From DATARH01 sp036489765 (GTDB taxonomy: Bacteria > Pseudomonadota > Alphaproteobacteria > ATCC43930 > CGMCC-115725): a DNA stretch of 64,000 nt. The notes under the pieces are model-generated. The model was not told where the DNA came from, searched no databases, and saw only the letters and a list, made by a program, of their open reading frames with translations. This document shows, piece by piece, positions 1-9,100 of this stretch; the stretch's first letter is position 1; every line of letters starts with the position of its first letter. A program made the position numbers and the translations under genes. Location: positions 12,639 to 76,638 of the forward strand of contig DASXFE010000010.1 in assembly GCA_036489765.1 (NCBI GenBank), in the 5' to 3' direction.

Positions 1-1
1 C

Positions 2-514
2 CGCGGCACGATCCGCGACACGATCAGCGCCGGAAAGCCGGACGCGAGCTTCGACGAGATTGTTGTCGCCGCGCGCCTCGCCGGCGCCGAGGAGTTCATT
101 GAGCGGCTGCCACGCGGCTACGAGACCTACATCTACGAAGGTTCGCCGAACCTGTCCGGCGGGCAGCGGCAGCGCCTGGCGATCGCGCGAGCGCTCATCA
201 CCAACCCGCGTGTCCTGATCCTCGACGAGGCGACGAGTGCGCTCGACGCCGAAAGCGAGGCGATCATCAACGCCAATCTCTCGCGCATGGCCAGGGATCG
301 CACCTTGATCGTGATCTCGCACCGGCTCGCGATGCTCGTGCCGGCCGACCAGATTCTCGTGCTCGAGCGCGGTACGGTCTACGACATCGGCAAGCATGAC
401 GAACTGTTAGAGCGGTGCGACATCTACAGCAATCTCTGGTACCAGCAGAACCGGCATTCGACGACGAGGTCCGCCCATGAAGTCATTCCTTTCCGTCCGG
501 CGGGCAGCGAGTAA
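2..514 (+). CDS. Type I secretion ABC transporter, C-terminal ATPase part (5' truncated by window)
   Basis: Only the last ~170 residues of an ABC permease/ATPase are present; the membrane domain and Walker A lie before the window. The fragment shows the ABC signature LSGGQRQRLAIARAL, the Walker B run VLILDEATSALD and the H-loop ISHRL, so it is the distal half of a nucleotide-binding domain. The NBD closes the protein, as in HlyB-type exporters where the permease is N-terminal. The next gene, an HlyD-type adaptor, starts inside its 3' end (38-nt overlap), the usual pairing in type I secretion. It should energise export of a protein or peptide from the inner membrane. The substrate is not visible, and no outer-membrane TolC gene is nearby. 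Confidence 0.93.
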   Translation, partial: RGTIRDTISAGKPDASFDEIVVAARLAGAEEFIERLPRGYETYIYEGSPNLSGGQRQRLAIARALITNPRVLILDEATSALDAESEAIINANLSRMARDRTLIVISHRLAMLVPADQILVLERGTVYDIGKHDELLERCDIYSNLWYQQNRHSTTRSAHEVIPFRPAGSE

Positions 515-1889
515 TGTGGTAGAGCCGGCGAGGGAAATCCGGCTCTACCAGTCCGAAACCGCTGAGATCATCGAAGGTCCGGATCCGTCTCAAACCCGGA
601 TGACGGTTTGGGTCCTGACCGGACTGTTCGTGGCCATGTTGTTGGTCGCCATGGTGATGAAGATCGACCGCGTTGTCGCGTCGACCGAAGGGTTCGTCGT
701 CACCACCGATCCGACGATCGTGCTGGGCGGTCTCGACCAGTCGCTGGTCAAGACCATCGACGTCACCGAAGGGCAGCAGGTGGCGCAGGGCCAGCTACTG
801 GCGACGCTCGACCCGACCTTCACGGCCTCCGATGTCGACTCGCTCAAGTCGCAGGTCGCCAACTACGGGGCCGAGGTCGCGCGCTGCAAGGCGGAGATTG
901 CGCAGCAGCCCTTCACAATGACCGCGAGCAGCGCAGACCCGCGCTATGCCGGATATGTCTCGCTGCAACGCGCTTATTTTGACCAGCGCAAGTCCCAGTT
1001 TGGCGCCCAGGTCAAATCCTATGACGAGCAGATCGCGCAGCTGAAGGCGACACTGGGCAAGTTTCAAAACGACGCTGCACGCTATGTCGATCGCTCAAAG
1101 ATCTCGGCCGAGATCGAGCAGATGCGCGCGACTCTCGCGGCGGCGCAGGTCGGCAGCAAGCTCAACCTGCTTGCCGCCACCGACCAGCGGCTCGAGATCC
1201 TGCGCAACCTCGAGTTCGACAAGAACGAGATGAACGAGACGCAGCACCAGCTCGATGCTGCCGTTGCGACGCGTGCGGCCTATATCCAGCAATGGTTCGG
1301 CGATACCAGCAAGGAGCTGGTGACGGCCCAGGGTCAGTACGACAGCGCGGTCGAGCAGCTCAACAAGGCGGCCAAGCACCAGGATCAGGTTCGCCTCGTC
1401 GCGCCCGAGAAGGCCATGGTGCTGCACATGGCCAAGGTGTCGGTGCAATCGGTACTGAACCAGGGTCAGCCATTGATTTACCTCGCACCGCTCAAATCCC
1501 CGGTCGAGCTTGAGTTGCACATCTCCACGACCGAGATCGGCTTTATCCGCGTCGGCGACAAAGTCACGATCAAAGTCGACGCGTTCAACTATGTCGAGCA
1601 CGGAACCGCCGAAGGCGAGGTGCGGTCGATCAGCGACGGGTCGTTCACCACCGACGATATGGGGGTCCTGAGCGACAGCGGCACCACCAGCAGCTCGCAG
1701 CCGATCGAGCCGTATTACAAAGTGATGGTGAAGTTGACCAATACGTCATTGCGAAACGTCCCGGCCGGCTTCCGGGTAATGCCGGGGATGACGTTAAGCG
1801 GCGACATCCATGTCGGCTCGCGGTCGCTGTTCATGTACATGATGCGCGGACTGGTACGCGGGTTCGACGAGGCGATGCGAGAGCCATAA
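477..1889 (+). CDS. HlyD-family membrane fusion (periplasmic adaptor) protein
   Basis: This 470-residue protein has a short cytoplasmic N-terminus and one membrane segment at about residues 44-61. A lipoyl/barrel half-motif follows (around GLDQSLVKTIDVTEGQQV), then a long helical hairpin region (about 120-310), then the second half-motif and a beta-barrel domain near residues 345-440. This is the layout of type I secretion adaptors, which bridge the inner-membrane ABC exporter to an outer-membrane channel. It overlaps the ATPase gene upstream, and its stop codon shares one base with the next start (TAATG), so the three genes are probably translated together. The C-terminal barrel contains a Ser/Thr/Asp-rich loop (about 385-410). 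The family call is firm; the cargo is unknown. Confidence 0.9.
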   Translation: MKSFLSVRRAASNVVEPAREIRLYQSETAEIIEGPDPSQTRMTVWVLTGLFVAMLLVAMVMKIDRVVASTEGFVVTTDPTIVLGGLDQSLVKTIDVTEGQQVAQGQLLATLDPTFTASDVDSLKSQVANYGAEVARCKAEIAQQPFTMTASSADPRYAGYVSLQRAYFDQRKSQFGAQVKSYDEQIAQLKATLGKFQNDAARYVDRSKISAEIEQMRATLAAAQVGSKLNLLAATDQRLEILRNLEFDKNEMNETQHQLDAAVATRAAYIQQWFGDTSKELVTAQGQYDSAVEQLNKAAKHQDQVRLVAPEKAMVLHMAKVSVQSVLNQGQPLIYLAPLKSPVELELHISTTEIGFIRVGDKVTIKVDAFNYVEHGTAEGEVRSISDGSFTTDDMGVLSDSGTTSSSQPIEPYYKVMVKLTNTSLRNVPAGFRVMPGMTLSGDIHVGSRSLFMYMMRGLVRGFDEAMREP

Positions 1890-4669
1890 TGACTGCGAGA
1901 GACGACATCAGGCGGCCGATCGCGTTTCCGCCCACGCCGCTGCGTCCCTCCCGGCGAGGGGGGGATCCGGCGCCGACGGTCGGCCGCGGTCAGACCTCGC
2001 CGGAACCGGCTATCGCGCCGCCGGCGGTGGCGGGCGAGCGAGCGGCACACGGGTTGACCGTGGAGACTTTGGCCCGGCGCTTGATGCCGCTCCACGCGGG
2101 GTCCGCGGCCCGCGGCGAGCGGCCCGTACCCGCACCGGTGACGATCGATCTGACGGCTGCCGCGGAGATCGAGGCGATGCCCTCGCCGCAGCCGACGGTG
2201 GCGCCGCCGTCACCGGGCCCCGCGTCACCGCCACCGCGTCAGAACTTTGTGCCGGATCAAATTTCTTCCGTTCTCAACACGGCGCCCGGCTCGATCGTGA
2301 TCCGGCCGGGCCCGTCGAACCGCGATGCAGACGTGGGTTGGGCGGAGCAGCGGCCCGCGCCCGCTGTCACGCCGAACTCGGAGCCGCTACCGGCACCCGA
2401 GGTGTCGCCACCGCCTTCGTCCCAATCGGTGGCTCCCCTATCGCCGCTTCCGGAGAGAGCCGCTCCCGCGCCGGTTCGACCGCCGCTTCCGAGCGCGAGC
2501 GTCGTCGATCCGGTGGCTGTTGCGGAACCAGAGGCTCCGGCTCCGGCTTCGCCCCCGGTCCCGGCCGCCCCCGACGCGTCGCCCGTCGTCGGAACGCGAT
2601 TGCCGGAAACGCCTGCTGCCGAGGCGGTTGTGCCGCCGGCCCCGTCGCGCCGCGGCGTGCCGCGCCTGTCAAACCCGCGGCGGCAGATGGACCCGTCCGC
2701 CGCGGCCGCACGCGGCCGTGAGGCCCTCGAGGCGGAGAATTATACCGCGGCGTTCCAGGCCTGGTCGGCGGCCGCGGCTCATGGCGACCCCGAAGCGCAA
2801 TATCAGCTCGGTCAGCTCTACGTGCATGGCCGCGGTGTCATGCGCAACGTGCCCGATGCGGCGGCGTGGTATCGGCGTGCCGCCGACCGCGGCCACGCCG
2901 AGGCTCAATATCAACTGTGTCTGATCTATCAGAACGGGGTCGCGTGGGGGGGTGGCTGGGCCAATAACTGGTATGAAAACGCCTCCGGACAGGACCGCTC
3001 GTCCGCGGAACGAAACCTGTCGCTGCTGTTCCCCAACGGGCTGACGATCGCGCGCGATGAGGCGCAGGCCTTGCAGTGGTGCAAGGCGGCCGCGGCGCAG
3101 GGCCATGTCGGGGCGCAGGCCAATCTGGGGCTGATCTACGCCCGAGGCCTTGGATGCGCGATCGACTATGCCGAGGCGCGCCGCTGGCTCGAGCGCGCCG
3201 CGAACCAGGGAAATCCGATCGGGCAGTTCGGCCTCGGCGTGCAATACGCCAACGGCTACGGTGTCGAGCTCAACCTCGAGACGGCAGCCGTGTGGTATCA
3301 GCAAAGCGCCGATCAAGGGTACGAGCCTGCCCAGGTTGCGCTAGGTCTGATGTGCCTTGCCGGGCAGGGGGTGCCGCAGGACACCGCAAAGGCGGCGGCA
3401 CTGCTGCGCGGTTCCGCGGATAGCGGGAATGCGCGCGCACGCTACGATCTCGGCCTGTTGACGCTGCGCGGCGACGGTGTGCCGCAGAATCGCGACGCGG
3501 CCGAAACCCTACTGCGCGGCGCCGCACGGCAAGGCCATGCGCCGGCGATGGTGGCGCTGGCGCGGCTTTACGCGACCGATCAGGGCGATGCGGCGAATCC
3601 GCAGGAATCCGCCTTGTGGTATCGCGCCGCGGCAGAGGCTGGAGATCTCAATTCACAATTCACGCTCGGGGCGCTCTATGCGCGCGGTGACGGGGTGCCG
3701 TTGTTCATCCCGGAGGCGGTCAAGTGGTTTGAGAAGGCGGCTGAACAGGGCCACGCCGCCGCCCAGTTCAATTACGCGACGTTTCTATCGAACGGTACCG
3801 GCGTGTCGCGTGACCCGGCGGCGGCGGCCAAATGGTATGAAAAGGCTGCGGCACAAGGCATGTCGGGGGCGCAGGTGCGGCTCGCTGCGCTGATCATTAA
3901 TGATCCGTCCGGCAATTTCGGTGATCCGGCGCGCGCGGCTGAGCTGCTGACCCGTGCCGCCGATGCCGACGATGTCGATGGGGTCGCCTCGCTCGGCCAG
4001 CTCTATCTGCATGGTCGCGGGGTCGAGCAAGACCGAGACCGTGCCGAAGCGCTCTTCCGCCGCGCGGCGGATCGCGGGCATGCCCCGGCTCTGGTGCAGC
4101 TCGGCCAGATCCTTTCCGCGCGCGGTGAGGCGATGGAAGCCGCGCGGTGCTTTCAGAACGCGGCGGAAAGCGGTGATCTCGAGGCGCAACTGCTGCTGGT
4201 CCAAGTCTACCGACGGGGCGAGGGTGTTTCGCGGGACGACGAAATGGCCGCTGTGTGGCTGCGCAAGGCGGCAGAGCAGGGGCATGCCGGTGCGCAATTC
4301 CGGCTTGGCGCGATGTTCTGCATCGGCCAGGGCGTGCGCCGCGATCTGGTCGAGGGCGTGAAGTGGTACCGTCGCGCGGCCGAGCAGGGCGAGCGCGTCG
4401 CGCAGTACAATCTGGCGGTGATGATCGGCAAGGGCGAGGGTGTAGACCCCGACCCGGACGAGGCGTTCCGCTGGTGCCAGCGTGCCGCCGAGCGCGAGAT
4501 GCCCGAGGCAGAGATGCTGCTAGGAGACCTCTATGCGGCAGGGCGCGGCACCGTCGTCGATGTCGACTCGGCCCGCACCTGGTACACGCGCGCCGCCGCG
4601 CACGGCCTCGCCGCGGCGCGCGCCAAGCTGACGCGGCTGCCGCCGGGCCTGACCGCCGTGCCGCAGTAA
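1889..4669 (+). CDS. Large Sel1-like repeat protein with proline-rich N-terminus
   Basis: The protein has 926 residues. Residues 1-270 are low-complexity Pro/Ala-rich sequence, probably disordered. From about 270 to the end there are roughly sixteen or seventeen Sel1-like repeats of about 36 residues, with the consensus A-WYRRAAEQGHA-AQ-LG-LY--G-GV. Sel1 repeats form alpha-alpha solenoids that scaffold protein complexes. One repeat near residues 345-385 is interrupted by a ~35-residue Gly/Trp/Asn-rich insertion. No signal peptide or membrane helix is evident, so it may be cytoplasmic or leave by the adjacent exporter. Translational coupling to the HlyD gene (TAATG) suggests a role with the secretion system, as regulator, chaperone or scaffold. 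That role is inference. Confidence 0.88.
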   Translation: MTARDDIRRPIAFPPTPLRPSRRGGDPAPTVGRGQTSPEPAIAPPAVAGERAAHGLTVETLARRLMPLHAGSAARGERPVPAPVTIDLTAAAEIEAMPSPQPTVAPPSPGPASPPPRQNFVPDQISSVLNTAPGSIVIRPGPSNRDADVGWAEQRPAPAVTPNSEPLPAPEVSPPPSSQSVAPLSPLPERAAPAPVRPPLPSASVVDPVAVAEPEAPAPASPPVPAAPDASPVVGTRLPETPAAEAVVPPAPSRRGVPRLSNPRRQMDPSAAAARGREALEAENYTAAFQAWSAAAAHGDPEAQYQLGQLYVHGRGVMRNVPDAAAWYRRAADRGHAEAQYQLCLIYQNGVAWGGGWANNWYENASGQDRSSAERNLSLLFPNGLTIARDEAQALQWCKAAAAQGHVGAQANLGLIYARGLGCAIDYAEARRWLERAANQGNPIGQFGLGVQYANGYGVELNLETAAVWYQQSADQGYEPAQVALGLMCLAGQGVPQDTAKAAALLRGSADSGNARARYDLGLLTLRGDGVPQNRDAAETLLRGAARQGHAPAMVALARLYATDQGDAANPQESALWYRAAAEAGDLNSQFTLGALYARGDGVPLFIPEAVKWFEKAAEQGHAAAQFNYATFLSNGTGVSRDPAAAAKWYEKAAAQGMSGAQVRLAALIINDPSGNFGDPARAAELLTRAADADDVDGVASLGQLYLHGRGVEQDRDRAEALFRRAADRGHAPALVQLGQILSARGEAMEAARCFQNAAESGDLEAQLLLVQVYRRGEGVSRDDEMAAVWLRKAAEQGHAGAQFRLGAMFCIGQGVRRDLVEGVKWYRRAAEQGERVAQYNLAVMIGKGEGVDPDPDEAFRWCQRAAEREMPEAEMLLGDLYAAGRGTVVDVDSARTWYTRAAAHGLAAARAKLTRLPPGLTAVPQ

Positions 4670-4707
4670 CGCGATCCGGCTGGGAGTTTCCAAACGGTTG
4701 AGGCGTG

Positions 4708-6099
4708 CTATTCCCGCTGGCCCATGCGCCGGCCGAGATGCCGCGTCAGTGCGATCATGTCGGTCGGTTCGGCCGCGACGCGCTTGTGTTCTTCGACGAG
4801 GATGCGCACCGCATCACGGACCTGCTCTTCGGTATGGGCCGCGGTCAGAAAAAAGCGCAGCCGCGCCGCGCGCTCCGGGACGGCCGGATAAAGGATCGGC
4901 TGCACGTTGATGCCCCGCTCGAATAGCGCATGGGCGAGCCGTCCGGCGCGGATCGAGCTGCCGGTGACGATCGGAACGATCGCCGCGCCGATCGAGCTGC
5001 CGACATCGAGCCCGCCTTCACGCGCCAGCTTGAGGAACAGCTCGGCCCGAGCGTTGACTTGCCGCACCCGCCCCGGTTCCCGTTCGAAAATGTCGAGCGC
5101 GGCGAGCGCCGCCGCCGCATTGGCCGGTGACATGCCGACCGAGAAAACGAACCCCGGCGCCGTATGCTTCAGGTAATCGATCAGATCCTTGCTGCCGGCG
5201 ATGTAGCCGCCGCACGAGACGAGCGTCTTGCTCAGCGTCCCCATCCAGATGTCGACCTCGGAGGGGTCAACCCCGGCATGTTCGGCCGAGCCGTGGCCGC
5301 GCGCCCCGAGCACGCCCAGCGCATGCGCTTCGTCGACCATCAGCCAGGCGCGATGCCGTCGTGCGACCTCGACAAAAGCGGCAAGGTCGGGGACGTCGCC
5401 GTCCATGCTGTAATGGCCTTCGATCACCAGCAGCGCGTGTTCGTGCCGGCCGCGCGCCTGGCCGAGCAATTTGTCCGCGGCCTCGTAGTCGAGATGCGGG
5501 AACGGCACCCGCCGAGCCCCTGACAGCATCGCGCCCTGCACGATGCTGTTGTGGATCAGCGAATCGTGGACGATCAGATCGTTGCGGCCGGTGAGCGAGC
5601 CGATCACGGTGACGTTGGTGGCGTGGCCGCTGACCAGCACGACAGCGTCCTCGGTGCCATGAATGCGGGCGAGGCCCTGCTCCAATTCGCGATGCACCGG
5701 CCGCTCGCCGGAGACTGGGCGGCTGGCCCCGACCGAAGTGCCGTAGCGCTTGACGGCTGCCCCGACCGCGGTCGCGATGCGCGGGTCGCCGTTGAGCCCC
5801 ACGTAATTGTAGGAGGCGAAGTTGAGGTAGGGCTGGTTGCCGATCACGGTCTCGGCGCCGGCGATCCCCTCATGAAGGCGGAAATACGGGTTCGAGATGC
5901 CGAGATATTCGCCCGCCGCCTGGATTGTCCTGAGGTCCCGGTATCCCTGCAGCTCGGTGATGTCGAGCCGGCCCGCGGACCCGCGCCGCTGGGCGGGCTT
6001 TGGCGCCGCCGCCCGCGGCAGCGCCGCCGAGGACAGCTTTTCGAGAAGGCGTGCCTTGGCCTGCGCGGTCAGCCCAAACAGGTTGCGGCCGGATTCCAA
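4708..6099 (-). CDS. Alpha-oxoamine synthase (class II PLP aminotransferase fold), PKS partner
   Basis: A 463-residue fold-type I PLP enzyme of the alpha-oxoamine synthase family (KBL, BioF, serine palmitoyltransferase, 5-aminolevulinate synthase). Visible features are the PLP-contacting VDEAHALGVLG (Asp256, His259) and the Schiff-base lysine in TLSKTLVSCGGYIAGS (Lys291). Family members condense an amino acid with an acyl thioester, losing CO2, to give an alpha-amino ketone. An N-terminal extension of ~50 residues precedes the conserved part, and NPYFRLHEG near 70-78 resembles the serine palmitoyltransferase and polyketide-linked subgroup. It begins 6 nt after the stop of a type I PKS that has no thioesterase. 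The inferred job is therefore release of the ACP-bound chain by decarboxylative condensation with an amino acid; a BioF role is less likely because no biotin genes are nearby. Confidence 0.88.
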   Translation of the reverse strand: MESGRNLFGLTAQAKARLLEKLSSAALPRAAAPKPAQRRGSAGRLDITELQGYRDLRTIQAAGEYLGISNPYFRLHEGIAGAETVIGNQPYLNFASYNYVGLNGDPRIATAVGAAVKRYGTSVGASRPVSGERPVHRELEQGLARIHGTEDAVVLVSGHATNVTVIGSLTGRNDLIVHDSLIHNSIVQGAMLSGARRVPFPHLDYEAADKLLGQARGRHEHALLVIEGHYSMDGDVPDLAAFVEVARRHRAWLMVDEAHALGVLGARGHGSAEHAGVDPSEVDIWMGTLSKTLVSCGGYIAGSKDLIDYLKHTAPGFVFSVGMSPANAAAALAALDIFEREPGRVRQVNARAELFLKLAREGGLDVGSSIGAAIVPIVTGSSIRAGRLAHALFERGINVQPILYPAVPERAARLRFFLTAAHTEEQVRDAVRILVEEHKRVAAEPTDMIALTRHLGRRMGQRE

Positions 6100-6105
6100 G
6101 CTCGG

Positions 6106-9100
6106 CTACTCCGCCGCGGCGGAGCGTTCGTCGGCCGGCTCGAAATCGCCGGCGAGGGCCGCGAGCTCGGCGCCCTCATCGAGCTCGTAGCGCGCAGCGA
6201 GAGTCAGGACCTCGTCACGCTGGGGCCGTGCTACGACCGCGCCGGCGAGGCGGCCCGCGATCGACGCGACACTCGTGCCCTCGGCGAGCGACATGATGGG
6301 CAGGTCGATGCGCACCCGGTTCTCGAGCGCGAGCCGCAATTCGACCGCCATCAGCGAATCCATTCCCAGCTCGGACAGCGGGCGCTGCGCGTCGATCCCG
6401 GCAGCCGGCAGGCGCAGGATGTTTGCCGCCTCCTCGGTAACGACGCTCTTCAGCAGGCTCAGCGCCTCCTCGCCGTCGAGCGTGGCGAGCCTCTCCCCCA
6501 GCGAATCGTCGGAGGGCAGCGCGCTCGCCTCGCCGCGGATCTCGGCGAAGAGCGACGTCGCGAGGATCGGCAGGTAGCGCCGCGCCTCGCTCCAGCTCGT
6601 CTCGGCGAACGCGGCAAATGGGAGAGGGCTCGCCAACAGCGCCGGCAGACCCGCCAGCGCCTCCGCTGCCGGGATCGGCTTGGCGCCGAGTCGTCGCGCG
6701 AGCGCATCGCGCGTATCGGGCCGGTCGGCCAGATAGCCGGCGTCGGCGATCGGGCCCCAGCCCACCGCGAGAGCCGGCCGGCCCTCGGCGCGCCGGCGAC
6801 GTGCCAGCGCCTCGAGCGCCATGTTCGCGGCGACATAGACGCCTTGCCCGGGTGCGCCGAGCAGCGTCGTCGCCGACGAGAACAGCACGAACAATTCGAT
6901 CGGGTCCTCGCGGGTCAGTTCGTCGAGCGCGATCGCGCCGGCGAGCTTGGGCTTGAGGATCGCCGCCGCCGCCTCGGCGTCGACATCCACCGCCAGCCCG
7001 TCGCCGATCGCGCTCGCCGCGTGCACGACACCGCGCAGCCGGCCCTGCCGGGCGCGGATTTGCGCCAGTACCGGACCGAGCGAGGCGCGCTCGGCGACGT
7101 CGCCGGGATAGAGCCGGATATCGGCGCCGAGCGCGGTCAGCTCGGCGACACGCTCGGCGGCGCCGGGCGTATCGGCGCCGCGCCGGCCCAACAGCGCCAA
7201 TGACCGCGCCCCGGACTGGACCAGCCACCGCGCCGCCTCGAACCCGAACCCGCTGAGCCCGCCGGTGACGAGATAGACGCCGTCGCTCGTCAGGGTCAGC
7301 GCCGAGGGCGGCGGCAGCCACACGGCCGCGTTGTCTTGCGGCGTCAGCACCAGCTTGCCGACATGGCCGGAGGCCTGCATCAGCCGGAATGCGTCATCGA
7401 TCTCGGCAAACGGGAAGACGCGGTGGGCGATCGGCCGGATCGTGCCTTCGGCCAGCGCCGCCGCCGTCTCGGCCAGCAGCGCCTGCGCCAGGTCCGGCCG
7501 CTGGATCGGCAGCTGATCCACATCGATCCCGAAATACGAAATGTTTTGTCGGAACGGGCGCAGATGGATGCGGCGGTTCTGATAGAAATCCCGCTTGCCG
7601 AGCTCGAGAAAGCGGCCGAACGGCTTCAGTACGGCGATGCTGTTTTCCATCGCCTCGCCGCTCAACGAGTTGAGCACGACATCGACGCCGGCGCCGCCGG
7701 TGAGCGCACGGATCGCGTCGGCAAAACCGAGGTCGCGCGAATCGAGTACATGGTCCGCCCCGGCCCGGCGCAGAAACGCGCGTTTTGCCGACGATCCGGC
7801 GGTGGCGATGACGATCGCGCCCTTGTGCCTGGCGACCTGGATCGCCGCGAGCCCGACCCCGCCGGCGGCGGCATGGATCAGCACCGTCTCGCCGGCCATC
7901 AGCTGCCCGAGCGTGCCGAGCGCGTAAAAGGCGGTGACGAACGCGACGGGCGCCGTCGCCGCGGCCGGGAAATCGAGCCCCGGCGGGATCGGCACGACGG
8001 CGCGCGCCAGCGTCGTCACCCGCGTCCCGAGAGCCGCCGGGGCGAAGCCGACGACCCGGTCTCCGATCGCGATCCCTTCGACCTCCGGCCCGATCGCGCT
8101 GACGATCCCGGCGCATTCGAGGCCGAAAGTCGGGCCGGCAAAGCCGTCGATCAGCGCTTCCTCGGGCAACAGGCCCATACCCCACATGACGTCGCGGAAA
8201 TTGAGGGCCGCCGCCTTGACGTCGATCGCGATCTCGCCCGTGCGGGGTGGCGGCGGGGCGGCTGGCGACCAGGCGAGCGCGTCGAGCCGACCCGGCTGGG
8301 TGCTGGCGAGGCGGAGCGCATCGTCGGCGGCGGCCCAGCGCGGGGGCACGCCCCGGCGCAGGCGCAGGACATGACGGCCCGTGGGCGTCCACACGATTTC
8401 GCTGTCCGTGCCGCCCACCGCCAACTCGGTGGCGATCCGCTCGGCGGTTTGGTGCGGCGTCGCGTCGGGCGGCAGATCGAGGAGGTGCAGGTCGAGCCCG
8501 GGCATCTCATTGATCAGCACCCGGCTAAAGCCCCACAGCGCGGCACCGACAAGGTCGGGACCCGCCTGCTGCGCGCCTTGCGTCACCAGCCAAAGCGGCC
8601 GTCGCCGCTGCGCGCAATCCGCAGCGACCCGCGCCAGCAGGGTGATCGCCTGCGCGACGGATCCGACGGCATCGCCGGCCTCCTCGGCCGAGAAGACGAC
8701 GGTCTCGCCGTCCTCGGCGATCCGATGCCCCGCTCTTCCGAGCGCCGCCCGCAGGGCCGCGCCGCCCGCGACCGTGATCGAGGAGCGGGAGGTCGGCTCG
8801 GTTTCGGCGGAGGCGCTACCCGCCGCCCGGGCCCACAAGGCCGAACTCGGCCAGGGGCCGGGGCGAAGAGTGCCGCTGCCCGGCATCGTGAAGCCCGCTA
8901 CGGCGAGTGCCGAGTGCCATTCCACTTCCGCGCGCAACGCGTTGGCGTCGCCGAAGGCGAGGTCCCAGAGAGGGCTCGGTTGGGGCTCGACGGCGAGGAA
9001 CAATCCTCCGGGTGCCAACAGCTCGCCGATCAGCGCCAGCCCATCGGTGTCGACGGGCTGGCGCGCGATGCCGTTGACCGACAGCACGAGATCGAACGAT

